From Archegozetes longisetosus (Eukaryota; Arthropoda; Arachnida; Sarcoptiformes; Trhypochthoniidae), in NCBI GenBank assembly GCA_018873245.2, contig JAEMBT020000001.1, positions 62,001-126,000 of the forward strand: a DNA stretch of 64,000 nucleotides, given 5' to 3'. The first letter of the stretch is position 1; each line of letters starts with the position of its first letter. The notes under the pieces were generated by a model, which was given only the letters and a program-made list of their open reading frames with translations, was not told where the DNA came from and ran no database searches. Positions 50,324 to 62,507 of the stretch are shown here, piece by piece. Both the position numbers and the translations under genes were made by a program.

Positions 50324-51236
50324 AACCGGGAAGGTCGCGCGCTTTCGGAACGCTTTCAAATTCAAACCTAGCTCAAAATATGCTCAAAGACATACAAAAT
50401 ATCAGGCAATTAACCATTTTTGCAAATGGCCTCCAAATTCTGTAAAAAATCAAGAATTAAAATATTCATTTACTTTTGGTACAAAATTTTCAAGTAGTTT
50501 TAACATACAGTCTCTTTGGTCAAGTGGTATTACGTAGGACTCGTATTACTATAGATTTAGGTTCGATGCTCTGTGGCGTTTTATATATTTTTTTAATTTA
50601 AAAAATTTTTAGTTTCTTAAGTCTAATATATTTGAAACTATTAAACTTCGTTTAACCGGTGGAATATAATAGATAAAGTAATAAATCACAGAATCTAGTT
50701 AAAGTCAAGTTTATTTTATTCATTTCAAGCAATATTCTATGAAAAGCACAAAAGTAACAAAAAGTCATTGCAAACAAATTCTTCTTATAAGTGTAACCAA
50801 ATTTTCATAGAATATCATAGAATATTGCTTGAAATGAATAAAATAAACTTGACTTTAACTAGATTCTGTGATTTATTACTTTATCTATTATATTCCACCG
50901 GTTAAACGAAGTTTAATAGTTTCAAATATATTAGACTTAAGAAACTAAAAAATTTTTTTTAAATTAAAAAAATATATAAAACGCCACAGAGCATCGAACC
51001 TAAATCTATAGTAATACGAGTCCTACGTAATACCACTTGACCAAAGAGACTGTATGTTAAAACTACTTGAAAATTTTGTACCAAAAGTAAATGAATATTT
51101 TAATTCTTGATTTTTTACAGAATTTGGAGGCCATTTGCAAAAATGGTTAATTGCCTGATATTTTGTATGTCTTTGAGCATATTTTGAGCTAGGTTTGAAT
51201 TTGAAAGCGTTCCGAAAGCGCGCGACCTTCCCGGTT
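50324..51236. repeat. 913-bp near-perfect palindrome (about 420-bp arms, 72-bp spacer)
   Basis: The left arm (50324..50742) begins AACCGGGAAGGTCGCGCGC. The right arm (50815..51236) ends with its exact reverse complement. Walking inwards, the arms match almost base for base, apart from length differences in a T/A homopolymer tract near 50.59/50.96 kb. The unique centre is 50743..50814. No target-site duplication is evident outside the arms and no transposase is encoded. Each arm holds a tRNA-like segment followed by a T run. Candidates are a foldback element or a recent inverted duplication; an assembly or library artefact must be considered. Confidence 0.93.
50510..50580 (+). other. tRNA-like segment in left arm of palindrome (mirrored at 50981..51050)
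   Basis: CTTTGGTCAAGTGGTATTAC resembles a D-arm/A-box, TAGGACTCGTATTACTA can form a 4-of-5-pair anticodon stem with loop CTCGTAT (anticodon would be CGT), and GGTTCGATGCTCT resembles the T-arm/B-box. A T-rich stretch follows, as after Pol III genes. The T-stem and acceptor stem do not pair properly, so this is a degenerate tRNA or tRNA-derived SINE head rather than a working tRNA gene. The opposite arm has the same sequence on the minus strand. Confidence 0.45.
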
Positions 51237-53391
51237 GAGCCATTTTTATCTCAATCAAAACTGTAGTGATTAAACGCTTTCAACTTATAAAGTAAATAAA
51301 TCTTTGCAAACCTTTTATTTCAGCTTAAAAATGAAGACAATTTGCCGAATGCATTAAAGTCTGAATATATATTATAGCATTTTAATATTGATATAGCTTA
51401 TAATACTTGCACCTGGTCGCACTCCCCCTAAATTACAGCTGCACAGTTATTACATGAAGCATTTTTATCATGGTTTACTCAAGCAAATTCTCAAGACTTA
51501 CGTTTCTTTTCTCTCATTTTAAGCTTCTTAAACCAATCAATTATGAAAAAAAATACTTGGCTGAACTAAAAAATAAACTGACCTGATGTATGATACACGA
51601 TGTAACAAATTCAAATGTATGTTCAAATGGACGTAACGATACTCTCTTAAATAATATCGATAATGTATAAGTATATTTGATGTACGGTAGATAAAATGTT
51701 TATTTAAAGCAGTTTACCAGCCATTACGAAAGATCAATCACTGTTTATTGATTATTAAAGTGAATCGTATCAGTTAAGTTAAATTTGTGAATTTTGGGTC
51801 AATTGCATTTGTTCAAATTGACCTTCAAGTATAGACAGAAAGTATAAGAACAGAACTTTGAGAGTGAAATTTGTGAACAAATTATGGTATAATCGAATTA
51901 GAAATACCAAACTAATTTGAAAATTGATTGTGAAAATACTTTATATCGTGTTCGACGAGAGCACGTCAATTGAACTATTAATTTATGATGAGTTTGAAAT
52001 TATCCATCTATTAAACTTAGTGATAGCTAAGTTCTAACTGTTTATTTAAATGTTAATATTAAGTGAAATTTGTAAAGTGTTTGGTATAAACAATTACTTA
52101 TAAGTATATATTTTGTAATTTGCTACTTTGTTTTTTGAAAGAATAGTACTGTATGCGTATGTTTGCCAACGCTAATCACAAGTTATAATAGAGCAAAATC
52201 AAATGCGGAAAAGTGTCATTTAAGGAGGAAACAATCAATCGATCAAGGAATAACTGTGGTAATTGTACGAGTTTTATGTTAAATCGTAATGTGAGATTAC
52301 GCAAAACTAAATTTAGTTATTTGTTAGTTTAGTTGTCTACTCTCTCAGCTTTCTGTAAATTTCAAATACTATTAAATCATACATTTTATTATTTTCCGAA
52401 TTCTAAATGTCAAAAACTTAGAGTTCGTTTAATACAAGTTCCTATCAATGAGAGTATGGTCCAGACTCTGTCGAGTTTCAGCAATAGTGGAGTTCAGATC
52501 ATTTATTGATCGAATCGCAAGAGCGAAACAAACAGCTAAGTCGACAATGATTTTCAAATAAATAAAAACTATACTAGAATCAACATTGTTTATAAAATAT
52601 AGATTAAACTGAGATTAGATACCTTGTACCCTTAGTTTTAAATATTGTGTGTTCAACTCAATTTAATACATAAGTTGTATCGTAGTTGTGAGGTCTCAAT
52701 CCTTGCGAACGAACGGCTACGGTTAACGAGACATCATTCAATCAATTTTGGTCAGTAATATTATCCTTTCTTTCACGTAAACGTTCAATTGCTTTTTCAA
52801 TATGATTCATACGAGTATGATTTTAATTCAAAATTTTATTAAAAATTGAGATCCTTAGAATATGAATAACTTTTACTAAGATTGCATTGATGTTAACTCA
52901 TAATTTTAGTTTAGTGGCTAACATTTATGTTTGGTATGCATTTATATGCTGTCAGTTCTAGTAAACTTATATTTTACAACTTATCAATAGAAAATCAATT
53001 CGGTTTTTATTTTTTAAAAACTTTGACGCAAATTTTTCGGGAGTTATAAGAAAAAGTAGTTCAACCGTAGTTTAAGAGTAAAAAAGATATTTCAATATTA
53101 AAGTAAAAGTTAGGAGTCATTTAAATAAGCTTAACTTTTCAAATCTTATAAGAGCAGTACTAAACAATTAATTAATTTCTGTTTTACACAATGTGTTTTC
53201 ATTGAAACTATTGTAAAATCGATTTAACTCTGATTTGTGTGAAACACTATATCTCGATATTTGTCTATATTGAATAGATAGAAACATTAACCAATCGAAA
53301 AAATGTAATAATATTAACAATACTTAGATGATTCTGATTTGTTTTCATAGAAATTACATGAACTTTCTGTTCCTCTAAGTAAACATGGATT
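51237..53391. other. Intergenic upstream of BTBD8-like gene
   Basis: About 2.1 kb of AT-rich DNA without recognisable coding, repeat or RNA features. The promoter and any non-coding exons of the downstream gene would be here. Confidence 0.5.
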
Positions 53392-56300
53392 ATGGCTCAA
53401 CCCAATCAATTAAAATTGAAATCTATCGGAAGATGTGGCAATATTTTAGTCAAACCTAAATCAAGAAAAAGATTTGAGTTTGCAAAAAGGCATAAAATAG
53501 AATGTGAGTCTCAGCCAAGTTCTGCATTCGTACTGAAATGCGCGAAAGAACAAGAAAAATTGCGGCTCAAAATTGCAGATCAATTGCGGCTTAATTTGTT
53601 AGACCTGTTTGACAGCGAAAAATTTGCAGACATTTCAATAATTAACGGAAAGTTAGTGAAAAAAGTTCACAGCTCTTTACTCATTACGCGTATTCCAAAT
53701 TTATATAATAAACTTGTCAACTTTAATCGAGCTAAATCAGAATCTGGTCTACAATCAACTAATTGTTGTTTAGAAATACCATTTGAAGTCGATCGAACGC
53801 AACTCATCTCATTCTTACAAAAAGTCTACTCAGAGGAAGACATAAGAAAAGAAGAAATCGAATTAATTCGAAAATTGAAAGACTTCTTAGAACATTCTCA
53901 TAAACAGAAAATCGACTCAAACTTAAGAATGGAAAATACTAATCAAAATAGTGAACAAAAAGAAAATGCTGCATCAGGCCACGATGAAAAAGAAATTTTG
54001 ACCAACATTTCAGATATTGAAGACGACTATTTAAAAGACAATTGTGCTCATGTTTCCAAACGCAGTGACCCTGTTGCAGATCAACAAAAACAATTTAAAA
54101 ATAATAATAATGACAAAAGTGACGAATGTTCCCAAAAGTATTTTGATGAAAGTTCAGTTCAATTTGATCAACATTGTCAGGAGGAAGAAAGTATAAGCCA
54201 AGATATTGATTTTCAAGTCAACAAAACTAGTCAAATGGTCAGAAGTGGAACTTTCGAACTTTTATCATCAATTAATTCAGAAAATGGTTCTGATTTAAAA
54301 GAAGAGAACAATGACAAAATTGACTTATTGCAAACAACTGATTCGTTTTATTTGCACACCGTTCAGGACGACTTCTATCAAAAAGAAGATAACAATGAAA
54401 TATCGAATTTGTCTTCAGTAGAGTCATCAAATAAAGAAGAGTGCGATTTAGAAAGTACTTGTGATAATCCTTCTAAACTCAAGAGTAAATATCAGACAAA
54501 GTCACCTAATTCTATGTTTTCAATTTTTATTGATGTAAAATCAGTTCCTAAACAAAAATCGTTAGATGAAAACCAAGTCAACAGAGATAATGGACTAAAA
54601 TTTATTCCACTTAAATACAGCCCAACTGATGATAATTCTACGGGACTTAATGATAGTGTCTCTGAGTCTGCTGAACCTAACTGCGAAAAAAAATTTTGCA
54701 AGTCAAAGAATCGAAACATAAATAGTACAATAAGTTCTGATGAACTAAACCGCAATAGTTTGGATCAAAGGCCGAACCAGGATTGTTTGGTTCGCTCTGT
54801 TGACTCTGTTCTAGCGAGTCACGTATTTTCAGACAAAAATATTGAAAAAGTCAACGACATTCCATTGCTTCCCATGAGTCCGATATTTCGACGAAAAGTT
54901 GACACAAAGCGTAACACGAACAATAAGATCGATTTCGAAACAAACGATGTGCCTGCAAACTGTAAAATAAGTTCAATTAAATCTTCGACAGATCCTCAAG
55001 ATTTGAACGCTCTGACATTTCCACGAAGAGGAAGTACTCCCTCTAACTTGGCTAAGGATAGAGACAAATGTGTTTCTGGTCGAAATTCTTTGATAAATTA
55101 CTGTCAAGCAATTGATAACAAAACTGAGTCGAGTTCTGCTGCCAATCAGTCAATTTGTGAGAGGGAATGCAAAAATGACTTTCTCGATGAAGATTCAGAG
55201 TCGCTCTACTCTGAACCATCAGAAGTTAGTTCACTGTCCAACATGAATCTCAAGAATAAGGTCGACGTGAACAGTGATTCAGATCTAAATGACTCGCTTC
55301 TAAATCGAACCCTTAAAAGTTGTTCTAAATTAGGTGAGGACTTGTTGAGAATGTTTATCGAGGAGATCAATACTGATATCATTATTAAAGTTAATGATAA
55401 AGAAATTAAAGCACATAAATGCATAATAGCATCGAGATGTCAATACTTTGAAGCCATGCTAAGAGGAAATTGGCGCGAATCTGGTTCCAATTACATAGAT
55501 CTTAAGGATTTTTCTTTCGAGAGTGTACACTTCGCTTTATGTCATTTATACAGCGGTGCCCTTACTATTCCTACTGATAAAATAGATCTAGCTGAATTAG
55601 CGCTCTTATCCGATCTCTTGGCTATGGATAGTTTGAAGGAGATTGTAGTTCATGAATTGAAAATGAATTATTGTCACTTTTTTCACAATCCATGTAGTGA
55701 TAAGTGTATTGTTGGTGTTGTTGACTGTCTTTCACTTTGTTCTGAATGTAGACTCAAAGACTTATTTGAAAAGTGCTTGAATTGGATCGCTAAGCACTTC
55801 AGTCGAGTCTGGAGTAATAAAGTGTTTGCATCATTGGGCCCACAATTAATGGAGTCGTGCTACAGAACTAAAGTAAACCATCTCTCGCCTGACAATGTTC
55901 TGAACACAACTTTAGATTGTGAACAGCTGATCGCTTCGTTACCACGAGTCAAATGGGCTGAACCTGTATTCTCATTGTTAGCCAAATTAATCGAAGAATG
56001 TTGTAATTTTATAGCAGCCAATTATGATTTGGTCATTGCAAGCAATGCTTTTATGTCTCTTGGAAGAACAAATTCCTGGAATATATCAAGTCTTGAAGAG
56101 ACTCTGTTGGCATCAATGACAAAATTAATTGCAGACGTTTCGTGTAGATCTCATTTACAACTTAATAACATTTTGTTACTCCAAAACAATGACAAAACAG
56201 GCTTTGGTTACGGACCATTCAATGAAGAGTTTGTCAGATTAGTTACTAAAATGCAACGCTATTGTGAACGATATATGATTCAAAATGCAAACGCTGTCGT

Positions 56301-57075
56301 CCATTGTGAGAGCTGGTCACTACTTTCCCCGGAAACGCAGCAAAGAATCAAAGATTCGGCCGTCATAGTGTTTGAATTCGAAAAGGCAATCGCACCACCG
56401 CCTAAGCTTAGTTCCAGTATTAATGCTAGAGCCTCTGCTAGGAAATCTTCTGAAAAAACCAGTGCTGAGACGTGTAGAGACAGGTCAAAGGGAGCCATCA
56501 CCAAAAGTATTGCTAATAATAGGCTAAGAAACAGTGGAATCAGCGCTAAAAAGTCAATTAATAAATCAGAAGAACACATATATGATATGGTTCCCTATGA
56601 AGGAGTTGTGAATAGTCAAAACAAATCAGATAGAAAACAAAACAAAACGGATAATTTGATTAACAAATCTTCTCGACAACAGGGACTGACACGAGGGAAA
56701 TGTCAAGAGAAAATTGCTAAAGTTATGCCTTTCACTATCAAAACTATGGCTTCTGATCAAAAAAGCTCATTCGATTCTAATAGTACAGGGGATGAGGTCA
56801 AAGTAGATGATTTAGTCGCTGAGATAGATGCTGAATCCAATTTAGTCACTTATTGTTTACAAGAAGCAGAACTGTTAGAACAAGAACTTACACGAAAATT
56901 ACAAAAGAATAAGACATCGATGGGAGGCAAAATATCAAACACTCCATCGAATACATTATCAAACGTGGCCCGTCACTCAAAATCAATTAATGCGCGAACA
57001 ACTCAAAGCCCATCCACTTCAAGAGTCAGTTCAGGATCTTTACGAACAAGTCATATCAGATCCAAAAACAAATGA
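53392..57075 (+). CDS. BTBD8: BTBD8-like protein with two BTB domains, single exon
   Basis: An uninterrupted 1228-codon frame; the ATG at 53392 is the first in frame after an upstream TAA. A first, weakly conserved BTB domain spans about residues 66-170 (LNLLDLFDSEKFADISI onwards). A long acidic, Ser/Asn-rich, probably disordered linker runs to about 640. The second, clear BTB domain spans about 648-760 (EDLLRMFIEEINTDIIIKV, KAHKCIIASRCQYFEAML, ALCHLYSGALTIP). A BACK-like helical region continues to about 1010, with LFEKCLNWIAKHFSRVWS, LIASLPRVKWAEPVFSLLAK and HCESWSLLSPETQQRIKDSA, matching BTBD8. The C-terminal 200 residues are basic and Ser-rich. Vertebrate BTBD8 includes a form acting in clathrin and synaptic vesicle traffic; other homologues are uncharacterised. 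The lack of introns is unusual next to its intron-bearing neighbours. An AATAAA lies 76 nt after the stop. Confidence 0.75.
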   Translation: MAQPNQLKLKSIGRCGNILVKPKSRKRFEFAKRHKIECESQPSSAFVLKCAKEQEKLRLKIADQLRLNLLDLFDSEKFADISIINGKLVKKVHSSLLITRIPNLYNKLVNFNRAKSESGLQSTNCCLEIPFEVDRTQLISFLQKVYSEEDIRKEEIELIRKLKDFLEHSHKQKIDSNLRMENTNQNSEQKENAASGHDEKEILTNISDIEDDYLKDNCAHVSKRSDPVADQQKQFKNNNNDKSDECSQKYFDESSVQFDQHCQEEESISQDIDFQVNKTSQMVRSGTFELLSSINSENGSDLKEENNDKIDLLQTTDSFYLHTVQDDFYQKEDNNEISNLSSVESSNKEECDLESTCDNPSKLKSKYQTKSPNSMFSIFIDVKSVPKQKSLDENQVNRDNGLKFIPLKYSPTDDNSTGLNDSVSESAEPNCEKKFCKSKNRNINSTISSDELNRNSLDQRPNQDCLVRSVDSVLASHVFSDKNIEKVNDIPLLPMSPIFRRKVDTKRNTNNKIDFETNDVPANCKISSIKSSTDPQDLNALTFPRRGSTPSNLAKDRDKCVSGRNSLINYCQAIDNKTESSSAANQSICERECKNDFLDEDSESLYSEPSEVSSLSNMNLKNKVDVNSDSDLNDSLLNRTLKSCSKLGEDLLRMFIEEINTDIIIKVNDKEIKAHKCIIASRCQYFEAMLRGNWRESGSNYIDLKDFSFESVHFALCHLYSGALTIPTDKIDLAELALLSDLLAMDSLKEIVVHELKMNYCHFFHNPCSDKCIVGVVDCLSLCSECRLKDLFEKCLNWIAKHFSRVWSNKVFASLGPQLMESCYRTKVNHLSPDNVLNTTLDCEQLIASLPRVKWAEPVFSLLAKLIEECCNFIAANYDLVIASNAFMSLGRTNSWNISSLEETLLASMTKLIADVSCRSHLQLNNILLLQNNDKTGFGYGPFNEEFVRLVTKMQRYCERYMIQNANAVVHCESWSLLSPETQQRIKDSAVIVFEFEKAIAPPPKLSSSINARASARKSSEKTSAETCRDRSKGAITKSIANNRLRNSGISAKKSINKSEEHIYDMVPYEGVVNSQNKSDRKQNKTDNLINKSSRQQGLTRGKCQEKIAKVMPFTIKTMASDQKSSFDSNSTGDEVKVDDLVAEIDAESNLVTYCLQEAELLEQELTRKLQKNKTSMGGKISNTPSNTLSNVARHSKSINARTTQSPSTSRVSSGSLRTSHIRSKNK

Positions 57076-59016
57076 ATATTTACTATCATTGTAATCATTG
57101 TGACATCTTTCAAATCTTGGTTCACTATTAATTGTGTAGAATATGTTCAAAATAAACGTTGCAGATACATCTAATCAAAAGCTCGAGTCTTAATGGCTTC
57201 ATTTTATCAAAGTTTAAACAAATAATAATCAAGTTTTTAATAGTTTTGAATCGAATCGGTTTTTTATTTTCAATTTTTACAACAGTTATTTTTGATTAAA
57301 TATATAAAGTATCGCTTGATTGGCTCGTATGACACACCAAAAGAACATTTACAATAGATATTTAGAAAAATCATACTTTTTCCTCAAACCGCAGCTGAGT
57401 TTGAGTGTGCTCTGGAAACTATCAACATCAAACAAGATAAATTTATTCGTAAAAATTATTAGATCAAATGCTTTGAAGTTGCATCTTTGATTCCTTGTTT
57501 CAAACACACAAAATCTACTAAATCACGCGTAATCGAATTTTTCAAACTTCGGACTATAGACTGAGAAAAATCAACAAATGGTTTCATGAAAAGTAGCAGA
57601 GGATGAAAAGTGTTTTAAAGTTAATGCGATAAGTAATGGGTTACGATGAAAAAAGAAAAGCAAATAGTTTGAAATGTACTAGTTTTTGGTCAGGGATTAA
57701 ATGCACGACAAAGTGATGTACATTTTTAGATTATTATAGAGCATTGTCGCACGCAACCATTAAATTCTTGACCAAAGTTTAATTCTTTTCTGAAAATACA
57801 ATTTTTTCGCCAGTTCGCATGGTTTACAACTATTTAGCTTGAATTTTCTTTGGAAATTCGTTGAACATTCACTAAAATATTGAATTGAGTACTAAAAAAA
57901 TAAACGAATATATTTGGTTGACAATAAAATGACTGCTATATCTATATAGTATTTGACTTTTATCATAAATATAAGTGATTTAACGCATTCTGGATCAGTT
58001 CAAATCTTGAGCTCTTGAGGAATTTTGAGATTGCGATTTGTTATTTAAAATGACTTTTCAAATGCCCGCAAAACATAAGCGAATGATTGAGGCTTCTTAA
58101 CAGTCGTTGCCAATACATTCGATTTGATCAATATAGAATAGTGAATAAATTGGGTATAAAGGTGCGCACAGACATCAACAAATAATATTTGAGAGAGACT
58201 AGAGACCTGTTATAGTGATTTTTGTGTTTGTGTTGTACATTATACCAAATAAGGTCTAAGCGATCTTTTTCTATCCAGTGTGAGATTTGCAGTCAGTATG
58301 TCATATTCGCAAACCATTTCTAACCAATGTTAACTATAATAAATATCGATTATTATCAAAAAAAACTTATTCATCAAAACATTTAATGAGTTGCGTTTCC
58401 GGAGAAAAGCTTTTTCCTTATGTGTAGTACATGTAATGCAGGTAAATACATAAAAAGGATTTAATTAAAACTGTTATGAAAGTTTTTGGTTCAACAATAG
58501 CAAAAACTATATTTAGTTTATTCAGTGGCTATTGGCTGCGACACATTTTGGACAATAACTTTTTTAAAGTTTAAGTAAATTCTGTGATTAAAGCCATGAA
58601 TTATTGAAACAAGTAAAGAATCTGATTGGCACCCAATTGTATATTTGTGAACGGTACTCATCAGGTATGATTAAATGTGACCCATATTTTATAAATCGAA
58701 CGGAAGTCTGTTAAGAGAAACACGTGTTTGTGATGTTTTATTTAATTGAGAGTTTTGTTTCCATAAATATGAATTGATAGAAAAGATCGATAGAACAATC
58801 GAGTAATAGAAGCCAACTAGAAATCATTTCATTTTGTTCAATTAATAGAGGTTTAAGAATCGGTGGTCAAAGCAATTAATGATCATTTTATTTTACTAGT
58901 AGTAATTATTATATTAGTCTCATAGTAATAGTGATTATGATTATATTTGTTAGTCTCTAATCTTACAATTGAGTAGTAAAAAGAAACACGATGTGGAAAG
59001 TGCGAATCAAACGAAA
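57076..59016. other. Intergenic, no features seen
   Basis: AT-rich spacer between the BTBD8-like gene and the next plus-strand gene. No coding exon or repeat was recognised. Confidence 0.5.
57151..57156 (+). promoter_or_regulatory. Poly(A) signal of BTBD8-like gene
   Basis: AATAAA 76 nt downstream of the stop codon. Confidence 0.6.
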
Positions 59017-60904
59017 ATGCATTTGCAAAACCATACTCAATTCACATCAACACCAGTGTTTGTGCCAAAAACAATGCAAAAACATCAAACACAGTCTACA
59101 CTTATCAGTAATAGAACTAAATTTGGCAAACAAACTTCGCTCAACGCTCCAGCACTTTCTAACGGATTTATTCCAAGAAGAAAATCATCTATTTCGCCAT
59201 TCAATAAATTAAGTCACTCGATTCCAGTTAAGGCTCAAGTACATCAAACTTTAGATAGCAGAGAAACAAACGGATCTGTCACTGGAACAGTTGATCAAGT
59301 CAAACACAAAACCAAAATGACTGCAATTAAAAGTATATTGAAGTCTAAACAAACAGATAATATACCAAATGGTATCATTAAGACTATTCAATTAGAAACA
59401 ACCAATGGACAAACTTTGAGCAATAAATCCAAGTGTGAAGAAGATATTGATAATCAAAATATTAGAAGAAAAAGTTCAATCGTTCAGTTTGACATTCAAA
59501 CTGTAAAAGACAATTCTAAAGTTCAATTGAGTACTATTCCGGTCAGTATAACTTTAAGTAATCAATTTAGAATATACAGCGTAAATACATTGATTTTTAT
59601 TTTTATCAACTAACTTCAAACTGAGTAAATCAAGTATACTGCTCAGTACAGTAAAACAGCTTGTATTCACAATTTATTTTTAGGGTTTATTAAAATTTTT
59701 TTCTCAAATAAGATTTAACTCTATATTTAATCGAAACCAGATAATGTCAAATCAACTTTAGTCAAGTGATCAAACGTAACTTTTAAACTTTAGCGAACAA
59801 ATTTTTAAGTTGAGTAAAGCTGAGTCAGAACAGTAACTAAAATTAGAAATTGTTACAACAAACTTCAGAGTTGTGCGTTTAAAAGCGAAAAATTTCAGAA
59901 TCAATTGCATTAATCAGTTTTACAGTACAATTGATGAATAAAATGATAGACTAATATGCTGTTAGGATCTTCTAATCTGATAACTAGTATGTAAGACAAA
60001 ATAAAATAGATTTGTGCGTTAAAATTGATATTCAGCCTTATTCACAAATAACACTTAAGTTAAGAGTGACTTTCCATAACTCGTAATCTTGTATTTTAGA
60101 CTTTGTCTAGATTTAGCCGATAGAACTTTAGTGCAGTTAAGTGTTAGTTGTGAGAATTTCAGACCCAAACTCGCTTTCCTAATCATACCGGCAATTTGGT
60201 TAAGTCACACTTATGCTTGAAGTGCAGTTATCAACACTGTTGATTATAGTTAAACATTGCTCAAATCTTTTTGTGTGAATATACTCTAGTACTTAGATTA
60301 AAATCGATAATAAGTTTATCTAAGGTATTAGACATGTTTCAATTAATACCGTCAAGGTGAATAAAGATCAAAAAGGTCAGACAACTCTTCAAATTTCGCA
60401 TGATTGTATTTTGATATCTATGCAGTACTGTATAACATACAGGTACAGACGCTTTCGTCGATCTAACCATATCTTTTTCGAACTGATTGTATAGGTTTGG
60501 AGACTTCATTGATTCACAAATTTAAATGATATGTTTTGTGAACTTTTGATTAATCGTCATTTATAGGGTGTTTCACTACAAATTTTTCTTTTTTTTATTA
60601 GCATGTAATCTCTTCTCCTCCAACAACGCTTTCGAGCTCACGTCTATCAATAGGCCGCCAATCAATATTTTCTAATCAAACAATTCCTAATGATTTGCCT
60701 AAAGCTAGTCAACGGATGAGTGATTTGCGTAAAATTTTGAATCCAGAAATAGAAAAAGAAGATTCACTGAAAAAGTTAGGCGATGCTATAATTCATTGTG
60801 AATGCTTTGAGTTGAATTTGAACAATGCAGCAAAAATCATAACTGTCTTGGTTTTATTGGCCACTTTCATTTTGGTCATTCAATCATTGATCAAAGGTTT
60901 ATAG
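59017..60904 (+). CDS. Unrecognised Ser/Lys-rich protein with C-terminal membrane anchor, two exons
   Basis: Exon 1 is 59017..59541 (first in-frame ATG) and exon 2 is 60602..60904; both meet in phase 0 across a 1.06-kb intron (donor GTCAGT, acceptor after a T-run ending TTATTAG). The product is 275 aa. The N-terminal 170 residues are basic and Ser/Thr/Gln-rich without obvious fold, with two RRKSS motifs (FIPRRKSSISPF and RRKSSIVQFD) that look like basophilic kinase sites, and KSILKSK. Exon 2 has a short helical region (RMSDLRKILNPEIEKEDSLK, HCECFELNLNNAAK), then one hydrophobic helix (IITVLVLLATFILVIQSLI) three residues from the C-terminus, the topology of a tail-anchored ER or nuclear-envelope protein. 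I do not recognise the family. An exon 5' of 59017 is possible, because the frame stays open upstream to about 58969. An AATAAA lies at 60972. Confidence 0.68.
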
Positions 60905-60971
60905 TATCTTACTACTAAACAAATCAATTGTATAATGCGCATTAAAAAAAGCATTTCCACAGTAAAAACTT

Positions 60972-60977
60972 AATAAA
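60972..60977 (+). promoter_or_regulatory. Poly(A) signal of tail-anchored protein gene
   Basis: AATAAA 67 nt downstream of the stop codon at 60904. Confidence 0.55.
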
Positions 60978-61881
60978 CAGAAATCAGTTCAATCAATGTC
61001 AGAAAAAATGTTCAAACGTTCTGATGAGCCAATATTTTATGTTATTATTATAATTATAGCCCGATTCAAATAATTATAAGTTGTTCTACTCTTATTAGTT
61101 TTGTTATCTTAATATTTTGGCGATGTTTGTTTATTGCTTTTTTATGTTATACTGGTTTATTAAGTGTATAATTCAATGATGAATCACATGAAAGTAATGG
61201 ATGATCGCTTGCAATTCAAAGTGATCGCGTGTTTCATGTCGCGCAACATCTTATAATGTAATGTATGTTAAACATAGTGTTTACGGCATTCGGCGTTACA
61301 CTCAGTTTCACGTCCGTATAAAAAATCTAAACACAATGTCAGGCCAATTCATACCCTGAATAGGTCGGCAAATAAGCAATTTTAGCTAAATTATAGATCA
61401 TTTCCGCATTTTCTAAATTAGTATTAAAATTGCAGACAATCTTTGAGTAGCTCTATAATAATCTTTTTAGTCGATTATTTTAGGATAAAATACGTTACAC
61501 GAAAACATTATCAAATGTAATATTTTGAAAGTGAATTTTTAAAATCTGATTAGGTTTATAGAATAATAGTTAATTTATGAATATCAAATTTTGTAAAAAC
61601 CAGCTTGAAAAGTGAAAAATGCTCAAGAAACGACCAATTTTTCTTGATGCCCAGTTTTATTGGAGAGTTCAAAAAATCTGTTTGGTTTGAAGAGTAGGCT
61701 GAAGTTGACTATCGAATTGAGATCTACCTTGACGCCGAAAACCGTAAGCACTGGTTACGCATTAATATGTAATGTACATTTGTATAAATGTTAATACTTT
61801 TTTAGTATCGAAAATAGTTTTGTAAATTCATATTAAATGATTCATCTTTATTTCCTTAACAAAGGGTTTGATTGATTGATT

Positions 61882-61905
61882 GAGAGAGAGAGAGAGAGAG
61901 AGAGG
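61882..61905. repeat. (GA)n microsatellite preceded by GATT repeats
   Basis: About eleven GA units following several ATTG/GATT tetranucleotides. Confidence 0.95.
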
Positions 61906-62507
61906 GTTGACTTTTTTAGGATAACGAACAATCCTAATCTGTTTTCATATCGATAGTATGACAAATTTTTTTCTCTCTAATGGATTTTCCAATAATTCAA
62001 GTTTTCGTTAAAGATGTAGTAATAGAAAATATGAAATATAGATTAAACATGTGCCAAATCATCTAAATTGATAATACAGTATATGTTATTTACTGCTATA
62101 CTGTAGTATAATGGATTATCATAACGTTATATTATTCTGTATAGTAAGTCGCATTATGATAATGAAGCTGCTCTGCAGTTTGGCTCAGATTTGGTTAAAA
62201 CTTGGTCTTAATGTCAAATTATCGTGATTAAACTTGTACTTTGAAGTTGTTTCGCTTCATTTACTTAAATGCATCAATGCATTAATTTACGTTTTGAAAA
62301 GTAACTAACCATCAGAATGCTTGGAACAACTTTAAAAACTAAGTTTTACATTGATTAATTGATTAAAATGTAAGAATCGAAGAATACACTGTGTTCCTAG
62401 TTTCTCAAATTTAATCTCTTTGTACGTGAACAACTGTTTCAATATAATTGAGATACCTATAGCTTATATTGCAACTTATAACCCTTCCATAAGGATTACG
62501 CAAAATA

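Larger units (their letters stand above)
60905..62507. other. Intergenic with a GA microsatellite
   Basis: No gene recognised. A (GATT)n tract leading into (GA)n is at about 61.87-61.90 kb. A TTTATT near 61.85 kb would be an AATAAA for a minus-strand transcript ending here. Confidence 0.45.

Noticed and set aside
50510..50580. Functional tRNA-Thr(CGT) gene
   Set aside because: A- and B-box-like parts exist, but the T-stem and acceptor stem do not pair, so a working tRNA is unlikely.
54492..56579. Minus-strand frames opposite the BTBD8-like ORF
   Set aside because: Shadows of a long coding region; none has its own motif.
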